From Acinetobacter tjernbergiae DSM 14971 = CIP 107465 (GTDB taxonomy: Bacteria; Pseudomonadota; Gammaproteobacteria; Pseudomonadales; Moraxellaceae), in NCBI RefSeq assembly GCF_000374425.1, contig NZ_KB894374.1, forward strand, positions 1 to 64,000: DNA of 64,000 bases, written 5' to 3'. Below, piece after piece: positions 1-8,424 of this stretch (the stretch's first letter is position 1; each line of letters starts with the position of its first letter). Below the pieces are notes generated by a model, which ran no database searches, had not been told where the DNA came from, and was given only the letters and a program-made list of their open reading frames with translations. A program made the translations under genes and the position numbers.

Positions 1-126
1 TATTTTCGATCGATCAATCAGTAAAAATCCACACAAGTTGTTCTTCTATTCTCTTAATGATCTTCTCGATGATTCGTCATCATCAAGCTAGGTCGGCTAT
101 GTTACTCTAATTTCAACTAAAGTCAA
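1..126 (-). promoter_or_regulatory. Putative rRNA operon P1 promoter and 16S leader (rRNA gene lies left of the window)
   Basis: Read on the minus strand there is a -35 TTGACT (complement of 121-126), a 16-bp spacer, a -10 TAACAT (99-104) and a GC-rich discriminator AGCCGACC (91-98), the arrangement typical of stringently controlled rrn P1 promoters. The downstream leader ends near the window edge with AACTTGTGTGG, resembling the ATCTGTGTGG of enterobacterial 16S leaders just before mature 16S RNA. AT-rich DNA upstream (127-180) could act as an UP element. No rRNA sequence itself is inside the window, so the assignment is inference. Confidence 0.55.
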
Positions 127-412
127 CAGGTAATTTAGATATTTTCAAAACCTACCAATCTTTCCAAGAATCCAACCTTTAAGCCAAATCCTTGTTTCTC
201 AACAAGTTTTTATCTGCATCACCGCCGATGGATGTGCATTCTACAGCATTCCTAACCCAATACAACCCCCTTTCTTATTATTTCTTTTCAAACGAATGTT
301 TTTTAGACTGATTCATTACTTTTAATCCATTTTCTTCGCTCGTAAGAACTTTTTTTAAACAATCAACTCCAGTAGAATATGTATCTTACTTCACACTTTT
401 TGGCATTTTTGA
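127..412. other. Intergenic region upstream of the yfiR-like gene
   Basis: AT-rich stretch between the putative rRNA promoter and the first gene. It holds a small hairpin followed by five T residues on the plus strand (arms 190-195 and 200-205, T-run 206-210), which resembles a weak terminator with no gene feeding it. I see no convincing ORF or clear sigma-70 promoter here, although the promoter of the 413-2642 operon should lie within it. Confidence 0.4.
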
Positions 413-925
413 TTGAAAATACGGTTTGCTCGCAAAAAAGTACAATTTATATTACTTGCCGCTTCATTTGCGATAAGCCAGCTTTGTTACGCCATTTCAA
501 ACCATAACTTCTATGAGTTAGCTTTAACTATATTGAGTTATAGCAAATGGTCGAATACGTCTAGTCCTATTATTTGCGTAGTAGATAATCCTGAAGCCGC
601 AACGCAATTTCAATTAAGTATTAAGCAATTGACATATGATTATCAGGTGCAATCTATTAGTGCTAAGGATTTTACTAAAACAGATTGCCATGTAGTGTAC
701 TTTTCAGTAAGCACACCCCAGCAGCAGCAAAATTTAATTCAGGCCTATCCTTCTCGTTCTTTATTATCTCTAAGTACAAACAATCCAGTATGCGAGATGG
801 GTAGTATTTTTTGCTTATATAACAAAAAAACCTTTTCTACCTTTAAGGTGAATCTAGATGCTTTGAGTTATTCCAAAGTTCATATCGACCCCCGAGTGCT
901 AATCTTGGCGAAGAACACGGAGTAA
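413..925 (+). CDS. yfiR: YfiR family (DUF4154) periplasmic repressor of the adjacent diguanylate cyclase
   Basis: 170 residues with an N-terminal signal peptide (basic start, then a hydrophobic run ending near QLCYA) followed by a compact domain with four cysteines, two of them close together (NPVC...IFC). This matches the periplasmic YfiR/TpbA2-type proteins, whose disulfides tune repression of YfiN. Its place directly upstream of a membrane GGDEF protein and an OmpA-like lipoprotein supports the assignment. The only start available is TTG at 413, because the codon just before it (410-412) is TGA. There is no strong ribosome site, which suggests low expression. The next gene starts 5 bp after the stop and its GGAG overlaps this gene's end. 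In Pseudomonas and E. coli, YfiR binds the periplasmic part of YfiN and keeps the cyclase off; the same role here is inferred. Confidence 0.75.
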   Translation: MKIRFARKKVQFILLAASFAISQLCYAISNHNFYELALTILSYSKWSNTSSPIICVVDNPEAATQFQLSIKQLTYDYQVQSISAKDFTKTDCHVVYFSVSTPQQQQNLIQAYPSRSLLSLSTNNPVCEMGSIFCLYNKKTFSTFKVNLDALSYSKVHIDPRVLILAKNTE

Positions 926-930
926 TTATA

Positions 931-2154
931 ATGATTTCGAATTTATATCAATCCACTTCATTGCATGCGTTATTCCGTAAATCACAATTTACGATTTTTG
1001 CGATTACCTTTGTCATTTGCTCATTTACGTTTGCAACTATTTCGATGTTTACAATGGAAACTTATGCTCAGCAGAATTTACAATTACTGAGCCAAACTGT
1101 ACTCGAACGTATTCAACCAGCTGTTGTATTCAAAGATAAAAGCGCAATTGATCAAATTTTAGATGACTATACAACTGAACATGCTATCCGCAGTATTCAT
1201 GTTTATGATCCAGAGCATCAATTATTAGCAGAAAGCGCAAAAAAAATAGCTCATACCTCCTTCCTACAAAACATATTAGACAAATGGTTTCTACACGACC
1301 CCATTAAGCTCACAATCATTCATCATAAAAAGCAGGTAGGTGAATTGATTTTATATGGCAGCTCAGAAAATATTTTACATTTTTTAAAAACAATTATTAT
1401 GGGCTTAGCAATTTCTATGTTTTTTATTGTAATTGCTCTCTTATGGTCGGTAAATCTTACTTATCGTCAAATTATGCAAGCAATCAAACCGTTAACACAT
1501 ATTGCTCAATTGGTAAGTGATCAAAAAGCTTATAATCTACGTTTCCCGAACAACCACATTAAAGAATTCCAAAATTTAAATACGGTATTTAATGAACTCT
1601 TAGAAGAAATTCAAATTTGGCATACACATTTGCAAAAAGAGAACCGTCAACTTTCTTTTCAAGCGCATCATGATCAGTTAACGATGTTACCTAATCGGCA
1701 CTATTTTTATGATGAACTCATCAATATTTTTAAAAATAAACAATATCGTCACAATTCTGCACTAATATTTATCGATAATAATAAGTTTAAGACGATTAAT
1801 GACCAATACGGGCATTTGGCTGGTGATGCTGTTTTAAGAGAAATGGCTTCACGTTTAATACAAACTGTTCGGCAAGAAGATTTTATTGCTCGTTTAGGTG
1901 GGGATGAGTTTGCGATTATTTTACATGCGATTCACCATGCTGACCATTTACAAGCAATTGCTGAAGGCTTACTTGCAAGCTGTAAAGAGCCTTTAGATTT
2001 TAACGGTCAAATTATTCATTTTAGCTTTAGCTTAGGAATTGCATTTTCGCAGTTTGCCGACAATCCTGATGATTTGGTGATGCAAGCTGATCAAGCCATG
2101 TATAAAGCTAAACATTTAAACCCACACTGGTTTGTTTATAAACCAGAACTTTAG
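931..2154 (+). CDS. yfiN: YfiN-like membrane diguanylate cyclase (HAMP-GGDEF)
   Basis: 407 residues. Transmembrane segment about 20-41, a periplasmic sensor region of about 110 residues (CHASE8-like position), second transmembrane segment about 152-175, HAMP linker to about 230 and a C-terminal GGDEF domain. The active site GGDEF is intact at about 323-327, and an RxxD inhibitory site (RQED, about 314-317) sits exactly five residues upstream. The enzyme should therefore make cyclic di-GMP from two GTP and be subject to product inhibition. No EAL domain is present. The gene is cotranscribed with the YfiR-like gene before it and the OmpA-like lipoprotein after it (8-bp gap, AGGA overlapping the stop). 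In the known system YfiR represses it and YfiB relieves the repression under envelope stress. Confidence 0.88.
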   Translation: MISNLYQSTSLHALFRKSQFTIFAITFVICSFTFATISMFTMETYAQQNLQLLSQTVLERIQPAVVFKDKSAIDQILDDYTTEHAIRSIHVYDPEHQLLAESAKKIAHTSFLQNILDKWFLHDPIKLTIIHHKKQVGELILYGSSENILHFLKTIIMGLAISMFFIVIALLWSVNLTYRQIMQAIKPLTHIAQLVSDQKAYNLRFPNNHIKEFQNLNTVFNELLEEIQIWHTHLQKENRQLSFQAHHDQLTMLPNRHYFYDELINIFKNKQYRHNSALIFIDNNKFKTINDQYGHLAGDAVLREMASRLIQTVRQEDFIARLGGDEFAIILHAIHHADHLQAIAEGLLASCKEPLDFNGQIIHFSFSLGIAFSQFADNPDDLVMQADQAMYKAKHLNPHWFVYKPEL

Positions 2155-2162
2155 GACACCCT

Positions 2163-2642
2163 ATGCACACCCACACGATTAAAATTTCATTTGTAGCATT
2201 ACTTTGTCTAGCACTAGTTGGGTGTCTAAGTTTTGGTCCATTGAAACATCGTCAGGTTAAAATGCTAAAAAAAGAAGGTTTCGTTTTAACCGATGAAGGC
2301 TGGAGTCTTGGTTTACCTGAACGTCTACTTTTCGATTTTAATAAAGCAGATATTAAACCTGAACACCAGAAAGAGATTGTCCGACTTGCAAGTCAATTGA
2401 ATAAATATGACTTGCATAAACTCAAGATTGTCGGCCATACAGATGACATTGGTAGCCCTGAATATAACCACAAGTTATCTGAAGAACGTGCTCAAAGTGT
2501 TTCTGCTATTTTCATCAATCAAGCATTTAAACCCAATAATTTAACTGTGATTGGGCGTGGCTCAAGCCAACCGTTTGTTCCAAATACATCTGATGAGAAC
2601 CGTGCGAGTAATCGACGAGTTACGATTATCATCATTCCTTAA
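2163..2642 (+). CDS. yfiB: YfiB-like OmpA-domain outer-membrane lipoprotein
   Basis: 159 residues with a lipoprotein signal peptide and lipobox LVGC (Cys21), then a linker and an OmpA C-terminal peptidoglycan-binding domain. The domain shows the expected signature: LLFDFNKADI, VGHTDDIG, YNHKLSEERA and the closing NRRV. It should be anchored in the outer membrane and bind peptidoglycan. As third gene of the unit it corresponds to YfiB, which sequesters YfiR and so switches the cyclase on. OmpA-domain lipoproteins are common, so the specific role rests on operon context. A bidirectional terminator follows immediately. Confidence 0.82.
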   Translation: MHTHTIKISFVALLCLALVGCLSFGPLKHRQVKMLKKEGFVLTDEGWSLGLPERLLFDFNKADIKPEHQKEIVRLASQLNKYDLHKLKIVGHTDDIGSPEYNHKLSEERAQSVSAIFINQAFKPNNLTVIGRGSSQPFVPNTSDENRASNRRVTIIIIP

Positions 2643-2655
2643 TTTGTATCAATCT

Positions 2656-2685
2656 AAAAAAGCCAACTCAAAAGTTGGCTTTTTT
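2656..2685. terminator. Bidirectional rho-independent terminator
   Basis: Perfect 8-bp core stem (AGCCAACT / AGTTGGCT, 2661-2668 and 2673-2680) with a CAAA loop, flanked by five A on the left and five T on the right. It can stop both the yfiB-side operon and the converging minus-strand gene. Confidence 0.85.
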
Positions 2686-2688
2686 CAT

Positions 2689-3699
2689 TTATATCAGTTC
2701 AATAATATCAATAGTCGGCGGTACTCGAAACCGAAATGGCACTCCAACCATGCCCGTTCCAACGGTTACGAATACATCTGCATACTCATGCGTGTAGAAG
2801 CCTTTTTTATGTCCTAAAATAGAGACTTTCTTCATAATGTAAGTTGTAATCCATGGCAATTCAATTTGCCCACCATGGGTATGACCCGCAAGCATCAATG
2901 GACGCATGGGTAATTCAGGTACCATATCAACGGTATCAGGATTATGTGACAAAATCAGCCATGGTTTATCTTGTGGTAAATCTGGCATAAAACGCATATT
3001 TGCCTTCCCAGCCCACAGATCACCAATGCCAATCAAACGAAATTCATCAAAATCAATGATTTTCCCTTCTATATCCATGACATTATTTTGTTCTAATGCC
3101 GCTTTGAGTAATGATTGTATTGGAGGGCCTGGATATTGCTCATCATGATTCCCTGGCACAGAATAAACGGGCGCTTGGATTCCCTTTAAAACAGAGAGTT
3201 CCTGAATCAAACGATTTTCAGGTTCGTACGTCCAGTCGCCAGCAACAACCACAATATCAGGCTGTGCATCATTTAACTTTTTAACTATCGTTTTTAGCTG
3301 CCGCTCATGACCTGAAAATAATCCCACATGCATATCAGCAATAAGTGCAACTTTGACAGGTTTTATAAATTCATGATCTGGATTTAAACGGTATTGATGA
3401 TGCTTAATATGAACCAAATGTGGCTCAATAAATCGGGCGTAAATCAATAAACTGGTTAAGCTGAAAACAAAAATGGTCTCATGAAAGCTGTAGTATGCAG
3501 ACCAACCTGCATATAAACTAAAAAACCAAAGCGGGATCAGTAAATAAGAGAGATAAAAAGCAGCTAAATGTACAAAAGCTTTAAAAGGATGAATGGTTTC
3601 TGTTCTTGCTTGGTGTATCCATGCCTGAGCAAATGCCCATAGCGCTAAACCAATAAAAATAAGATAAAAAGTTAAAATAATTGTGTCTGAATTCGACAT
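2689..3699 (-). CDS. Membrane-anchored calcineurin-like metallophosphoesterase (YkuE/YaeI type)
   Basis: Two to four hydrophobic segments occupy the first about 110 residues, followed by a calcineurin-like domain with every metal-ligand motif in order: ADMHVG, AGDWT, PGNHDE, SHNPD and GHTHGGQ. Such YkuE/YaeI proteins are dinuclear-metal phosphoesterases; some act on lipid substrates such as UDP-diacylglucosamine analogues, so a membrane-lipid substrate is plausible but unproven. The frame is open to 3735, but the ATG at 3699 (protein MSNSDT) has a GAGAG-type ribosome site five bases upstream and is preferred; an ATG at 3711 is also possible. It stands alone between convergent and divergent neighbours. 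Confidence 0.85.
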   Translation of the reverse strand: MSNSDTIILTFYLIFIGLALWAFAQAWIHQARTETIHPFKAFVHLAAFYLSYLLIPLWFFSLYAGWSAYYSFHETIFVFSLTSLLIYARFIEPHLVHIKHHQYRLNPDHEFIKPVKVALIADMHVGLFSGHERQLKTIVKKLNDAQPDIVVVAGDWTYEPENRLIQELSVLKGIQAPVYSVPGNHDEQYPGPPIQSLLKAALEQNNVMDIEGKIIDFDEFRLIGIGDLWAGKANMRFMPDLPQDKPWLILSHNPDTVDMVPELPMRPLMLAGHTHGGQIELPWITTYIMKKVSILGHKKGFYTHEYADVFVTVGTGMVGVPFRFRVPPTIDIIELI

Positions 3700-3802
3700 T
3701 ACCACTCTCATTAATCTGACATTCGGGGCATACATCGCATCTCATATTTATAATGTTTGATGAAATGCTATACTCAAGTCCAACTTTTAATCAGTAAAGA
3801 TT

Positions 3803-5434
3803 ATGACGCAATTTTCTCATCTAAATGGTAAACATACAAAAATAAGTACAACTACTTACAATAAAAGTATGTTTGCGATTTATTGCAGTATCGCGATCAC
3901 AATCACAGGATGTAGCACCTTACCTAAACATAAATTTGAAGCAGTACAACAAACTGAGATTCAGCCCATTGAACTCAACCAAACAACTTTGGCTCAAATT
4001 ATTCAACCTTTACAGCAACAAAATCCAAAACTTACAGGCTATCACGTTTTATTTGAGCCTTTAGAAGCATTGGCAGCTCGACTGCGTTTAATTGACAAAG
4101 CAGAAAAAACCTTAGATTTACAATATTACATTTGGGACAATGACAAAGTCGGCGCTCTTGCCTTACATGCGCTCATTCGTGCGGCAGATCGCGGCGTTAA
4201 AGTTCGTTTACTTATTGATGATAATAATGCGAAGAGTACTGAAGGAATTTTCTTGGCTTTAGCGCAGCACCCTAATATTGAGGTTAAATTATTTAACCCA
4301 TATCGTTTTCGAAAATACCGCGCCTTAGATATGGTTTTAGACTTAAAACGTATCAATCGTCGAATGCACAATAAGAGCTTTATTGCAGACCATCAAGTTG
4401 CTCTAATTGGTGGCAGAAACATGACTAATCAATATTATAATGTCAGTGATAACTACCAGTTTTCTGATGTTGATGTAATGCTTGTGGGTACAGCAGTCAC
4501 TGATATTTCACAGTCTTTTGACGAATATTGGCAACATAATTATGCCTATGATGTACGTGAAATCGTCAATCAAAAATCACATCGTTTAAGCTATGCGAGT
4601 TTAAAACAGCAACTTGATGAGCATTATAAAAGAGCGACTGTGCAAAACTATCTAGATTTGACCAGTAACTCACAAGCAATTGATTCCATTATCAGTCGAG
4701 ACATTCCGTTAAATTGGGTGAAAGCCGAAGTCGTTAAAGACTCTCCTGACAAAATTAAATCCAAAGCAAAGAAACAAGAACACCTCAACTTCCAACTGAT
4801 TAACCATTTAGAACAGCCTGAAAATAATATTGATTTAATCTCTGCCTATTTCGTACCTGAAAAAAAGGGAGCTAAAATCCTCAATGCACTCGCCCAAGAT
4901 GGGGTTGAAGTGAGAGTTCTAACCAATTCATTTCAGGCCAATGATGTGGCAGTGGTTCATGCTTTTTATGGAAAATACCGTCAAGATTTACTTGAACATG
5001 GTGTACAACTGTATGAGTTTTTGCCCGCCCTCGACAAAAATGATCTCGATAAACATACTGAAGAATTAGCTAAAAAAGCTAAGGTAAATATCAAAGGATT
5101 AAGCCGTTCAAGTTTACATGCTAAGCTAATGGCATTGGATGAAAAACAAGTTTTCATTGGTTCATTTAACTTTGATCCACGCTCTGCATATTTGAATACA
5201 GAAATTGGTGTGCTTCTAAATAGCCCACCATTGGCTCAGGCAGTTCATGCCACTATGGATCAAAATCTAAGCAAATATGCCTATAAACTTGTGTTAGATG
5301 CCAATAAGAAAATTACATGGCAACGCCAAACCCCTCAAGGCCCTGTGATTTACACTGAAGAACCTCGTATGAAATGGTGGCAAAAAGCAGGAATGAAAAT
5401 TATTTCATGGCTGCCGATCGAAGGCTTTATGTAG
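3803..5434 (+). CDS. Phospholipase D-family lipoprotein, cardiolipin synthase C-like
   Basis: 543 residues with two HKD catalytic motifs, HNKSFIADH near residue 189 and HAKLMALDE near 439, each followed by the expected GGRN or GSFNFDPRS. This two-motif architecture is that of ClsC-type cardiolipin synthases and related PLD enzymes that transfer phosphatidyl groups. Before the domain is a lipobox ITGC (Cys37), so the protein is probably a lipoprotein. With the ATG at 3803 the signal has a long polar N-region of about 22 residues; an ATG at 3869 would give a conventional signal but has no visible ribosome site. The stop codon overlaps the convergent acyltransferase by 8 bp. Cardiolipin synthesis is inferred from family; a nuclease or toxin role is less likely. 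Confidence 0.82.
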   Translation: MTQFSHLNGKHTKISTTTYNKSMFAIYCSIAITITGCSTLPKHKFEAVQQTEIQPIELNQTTLAQIIQPLQQQNPKLTGYHVLFEPLEALAARLRLIDKAEKTLDLQYYIWDNDKVGALALHALIRAADRGVKVRLLIDDNNAKSTEGIFLALAQHPNIEVKLFNPYRFRKYRALDMVLDLKRINRRMHNKSFIADHQVALIGGRNMTNQYYNVSDNYQFSDVDVMLVGTAVTDISQSFDEYWQHNYAYDVREIVNQKSHRLSYASLKQQLDEHYKRATVQNYLDLTSNSQAIDSIISRDIPLNWVKAEVVKDSPDKIKSKAKKQEHLNFQLINHLEQPENNIDLISAYFVPEKKGAKILNALAQDGVEVRVLTNSFQANDVAVVHAFYGKYRQDLLEHGVQLYEFLPALDKNDLDKHTEELAKKAKVNIKGLSRSSLHAKLMALDEKQVFIGSFNFDPRSAYLNTEIGVLLNSPPLAQAVHATMDQNLSKYAYKLVLDANKKITWQRQTPQGPVIYTEEPRMKWWQKAGMKIISWLPIEGFM

Positions 5435-6257
5435 TCTGATTACATTCTGGTACTACAGCCAGAACTTTCGTTTGCAACTCAAGTAAACCTGCTCTCATTT
5501 GACGATCAACTTCTTTAGTCAACGTATCAACTGTATGTCCTGCTACAGGAACCGCAGGTAAAGTCAGTAAGTGTGCAATAACTTTTGGCATTTCCAAGAC
5601 ATGTTGTACATGTTTAGCAAACGACATGTCACCAATAAAGGGAGCGACCATATCTAACTCACCCTGTTGATTAACATAACAAATTATGCAAATTTGAACT
5701 GGACGATTTGCTTCAATTGCTGCACCTAATAAACGTCCATGTACTTTTTTGACCTGACGACCATCAGTCGTAGTTGCCTCAGGAAAAAACAGAACGGGAA
5801 TATCTTGTCTTAAGAACTCAGTAATTTGCTCTTTAATGCGAAGTGAATCACCAGAACCTCGTTTAATAAATAAAGTTCCGCCACCTTTTGCGATATTTCC
5901 CAAAATTGGCCATTTCTCAACTTCTGCTTTTGCCAAAAAGAAAATCCGAGCACCAGAGCCAAGAACGGCAACATCTAGCCATGAAATATGGTTACTGACC
6001 CAAAGCGCAGGTTCCCGTGGAATGGTGCCATGGATCTGTACTTCAATATTAAAGACTTCACATAAACGTCGACAAAAATACTGGACGTAACGTGTATTAA
6101 TTGGATTATTAGGATCTTTGTATAGGCGATGGCGATAGATGAGATAAAAACCTTCACCAATTGTTTCCAGACCTGAGGCTAGTTTTTTACTATACAAACT
6201 CAATTTAGAGATTACATTTAATGGTGTGTTATTTGCTACTGTTGCTTCTTGAGTCAT
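5427..6257 (-). CDS. PlsC-like 1-acyl-glycerol-3-phosphate acyltransferase
   Basis: The domain carries the acyltransferase catalytic motif NHxxxxD as NHISWLD, followed by the PEATTTDG block that binds the phosphate and acyl acceptor, the order seen in PlsC/AGPAT enzymes of phospholipid synthesis. A weak hydrophobic stretch near the N terminus fits membrane association. The frame is open to 6290; I prefer ATG 6257 (protein MTQEAT), although neither start has a clear ribosome site. Its 3' end overlaps the convergent PLD-like gene by 8 bp. It may instead be a lyso-ornithine-lipid or other lysolipid acyltransferase, since Acinetobacter encodes several PlsC paralogues. Confidence 0.8.
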   Translation of the reverse strand: MTQEATVANNTPLNVISKLSLYSKKLASGLETIGEGFYLIYRHRLYKDPNNPINTRYVQYFCRRLCEVFNIEVQIHGTIPREPALWVSNHISWLDVAVLGSGARIFFLAKAEVEKWPILGNIAKGGGTLFIKRGSGDSLRIKEQITEFLRQDIPVLFFPEATTTDGRQVKKVHGRLLGAAIEANRPVQICIICYVNQQGELDMVAPFIGDMSFAKHVQHVLEMPKVIAHLLTLPAVPVAGHTVDTLTKEVDRQMRAGLLELQTKVLAVVPECNQTT

Positions 6258-6447
6258 AAAATCATTAAAACCGTACGCATATATGCACATTGCATTGAAC
6301 TAATTCACTTATAGCATGAGCATATCCGTTTATAAACGTTACCACCATGAGAAAAAACGAATGTGAGTATAATTATTTTCAATTTTAAAAGATATTTTAG
6401 ATCAATTAACATAAATAAATCGAATTAATAGATAAAAAGGTGATGTG

Positions 6448-6588
6448 ATGAATCAACAACACACGACATCTCAGCCTCAAATCAAAATTCCTTATGGCTA
6501 TGCTTTAAGAATGTTCCTAGGTTGGTCAATTCTATATATCGGCGCACTGGTCGGCTTAATTGGGCTTTTACATCGTCATATCATATAA
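6448..6588 (+). CDS. Small single-span membrane protein, 46 residues
   Basis: ATG at 6448 is preceded by AAAAGG seven bases upstream, a good ribosome site. The frame runs 46 codons to TAA at 6588. The product has a polar Gln/Thr-rich N terminus (MNQQHTTSQPQ) and one hydrophobic segment of about 22 residues ending LIGLLHRHII, so it should be a single-span inner-membrane peptide. It occupies the gap between the divergent acyltransferase and hflX and overlaps neither if hflX starts at its GTG. I do not recognise the family and give no function. Confidence 0.6.
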   Translation: MNQQHTTSQPQIKIPYGYALRMFLGWSILYIGALVGLIGLLHRHII

Positions 6589-6662
6589 ATGGACGAAGTC
6601 TTTGCCCTTTGCTAGAGGTTTATTCTAGAATAAGCGTTCAATACTCAGGATCTGATAAGCGC

Positions 6663-7991
6663 GTGGAAAATTTTGAGCGACAACAAGTTGGCGAGCGAGC
6701 TATTCTCGTCAGCGTTTCAGTTCAACAACTTGATGATCTTGATACTGAAGAATTTCGATTGCTTGCTCAGTCTGCTGGGGCTGAAATCCTTGAACATATC
6801 ACAGTACAACGTAATAGACCTGACCCCAAATTTTTTATTGGGTCAGGTAAAGTTGAGGAAATTGCAGAGTTAGTCAATGAACAAGAAGCGGAATTGGTTA
6901 TTTTTGATCATTCCCTTTCCCCTGCTCAAGAACGTAATTTAGAAAGAATATTGAAGTGCCGTGTGATTGATCGTACAGGTCTTATTTTAGACATTTTCGC
7001 ACTCCGCGCACGGACACATGAAGGTAAATTACAGGTCGAACTCGCACAGCTCAAGCATTTATCCACCCGTTTAATTCGTGGTTTTACAGGTAATTTAGAA
7101 CAACAAAAAGGTGGTATTGGTCTACGTGGGCCAGGTGAATCACAACTCGAAACAGACCGTCGTCTCATTCGAGTGCGTATTACGCAACTTAAAGATAAGT
7201 TAATTAAAGTCCAACAAACGCGTTTACAAGGTCGTGCCGCTCGCCAAAAGGCAGCGATCCCTACGATTTCTTTGGTTGGTTATACCAATGCAGGCAAATC
7301 AACACTGTTTAATATTTTAGCCAAAAGTGATGTGTATGCGGCAGATCAACTATTTGCAACACTCGATCCGACTTTACGGCGTTTAGAATGGGATGGTATT
7401 GGTACCGTCGTACTTGCCGATACGGTTGGATTTGTGAGAAATTTACAGCATGATTTGGTGGAGTCTTTTAAAGCGACTTTGGAAGAAACACTAGAAGCGA
7501 CCTTACTTTTGCATGTGATTGATAGCAGTAGTCCTAACATGCTTGAACAGATCGAAGCAGTAGAGTCTGTTCTCAAAGAAATTGGAGCAGATGCACCAAT
7601 CTTACATGTTTACAATAAGATAGACATTAGTGGTGATGCCGCAAAAATTATTTATAAAGCAGCTGATTTACCCGATCGTGTCTATGTTTCCGCACATTCT
7701 GAGCAGGGATTAGATCTATTAAGTCAAGCCGTTCAACAATGTCTTATGGGACAGTTACAACATTTCGACTTAGTGCTTAAACCTGCTTACGGTAAACTAC
7801 GCACACAACTTTATACCCTCAATGTCATTCAATCTGAACAATACGATGAACATGGTGATTTGCATTTATCAGTTTGTATTGCTCCCCAGAAGTTACAACA
7901 ATTGATTAAACAAGCACATTTGCCATTAGACGAAATTCTTGGAGCAAAAGCAGCTTTATTTCACAGACCTTTGGAAGAATTTGAAAAATGA
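6663..7991 (+). CDS. hflX: GTPase HflX, ribosome-splitting factor
   Basis: About 442 residues, close to the usual 430. The N-terminal HflX nucleotide-binding domain (GERAILVSV, RPDPKFFIGSGK) is followed by a coiled linker, the LRGPGESQLETDRR signature and the G domain: Walker A GYTNAGKST (about 206-214), DTVGF and NKID. HflX binds 50S subunits and splits stalled or hibernating ribosomes after heat and antibiotic stress. The frame remains open upstream to 6522, but that would bury the 46-residue ORF and add an unrelated tail; GTG 6663 gives VENFERQQVGERA, matching family starts. An AGGA lies 13-16 bases before it. hfq is not adjacent here, unlike in enterobacteria. Confidence 0.93.
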   Translation: MENFERQQVGERAILVSVSVQQLDDLDTEEFRLLAQSAGAEILEHITVQRNRPDPKFFIGSGKVEEIAELVNEQEAELVIFDHSLSPAQERNLERILKCRVIDRTGLILDIFALRARTHEGKLQVELAQLKHLSTRLIRGFTGNLEQQKGGIGLRGPGESQLETDRRLIRVRITQLKDKLIKVQQTRLQGRAARQKAAIPTISLVGYTNAGKSTLFNILAKSDVYAADQLFATLDPTLRRLEWDGIGTVVLADTVGFVRNLQHDLVESFKATLEETLEATLLLHVIDSSSPNMLEQIEAVESVLKEIGADAPILHVYNKIDISGDAAKIIYKAADLPDRVYVSAHSEQGLDLLSQAVQQCLMGQLQHFDLVLKPAYGKLRTQLYTLNVIQSEQYDEHGDLHLSVCIAPQKLQQLIKQAHLPLDEILGAKAALFHRPLEEFEK

Positions 7992-8049
7992 CATTGATCA
8001 TGATTATTGTGATGCGTGATCGTTGATATAGATGAGAGTTAGAGAGAAG

Positions 8050-8412
8050 ATGAAAGAAATTGACTGGATGGCTTGGTTTTGCACGATTTTATTAATTATT
8101 GTATTTCGTGAAGGTGCTGTTGCTATTACCACTGTCTTTCATCATCCAGAATTAGGTAATCTTGTCGGGCTGATCAGCTTGCTCACCACTTTATTAATCT
8201 GGAGAAGGTTTAGGAAAATTTCCAATCGGCTTATTGATACCAATAACAAGATCATGAAAGAGAGTGCCTTTGCATTTCTGCCCATTTGTGCTGGTTCTTT
8301 GATCATGTTAGTTCACTTAGGTAAAGAAATTCCTGTCTTTTTATTTGTATTAACGTTGAGCACTTTATTACCATTATGGGTTTACGCCAAAATGGCAAAG
8401 CGTTGGCTATAG
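8050..8412 (+). CDS. CidA/LrgA-family membrane protein
   Basis: About 120 residues with four predicted transmembrane segments and a basic cytoplasmic loop (IWRRFRKISNR). The size, the pattern and an LrgB-like gene 12 bp downstream identify a LrgA/CidA holin-like protein. In Gram-positive bacteria these pairs affect murein hydrolase export and pyruvate or small-metabolite movement; the Gram-negative role is less settled. The frame is open from an ATG at 8032, but ATG 8050 (MKEIDW) follows an AGAGAGAAG stretch and is preferred. The conserved LrgA signature is only partly recognisable, so context carries much of the call. Confidence 0.7.
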   Translation: MKEIDWMAWFCTILLIIVFREGAVAITTVFHHPELGNLVGLISLLTTLLIWRRFRKISNRLIDTNNKIMKESAFAFLPICAGSLIMLVHLGKEIPVFLFVLTLSTLLPLWVYAKMAKRWL

Positions 8413-8424
8413 GGGTCTATAAAT

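Noticed and set aside
2551..2817. Plus-strand ORF overlapping the yfiB end and the terminator
   Set aside because: Runs through the terminator in a different frame from yfiB, has no ribosome site and no family resemblance.
6620..6633. Palindrome TTATTCTAGAATAA before hflX
   Set aside because: Short and AT-rich; position suggests a possible operator but no consensus is recognised.
6522..6662. Longer hflX start upstream
   Set aside because: The added residues do not resemble HflX and overlap a better small ORF in another frame; GTG 6663 gives a normal-length protein.
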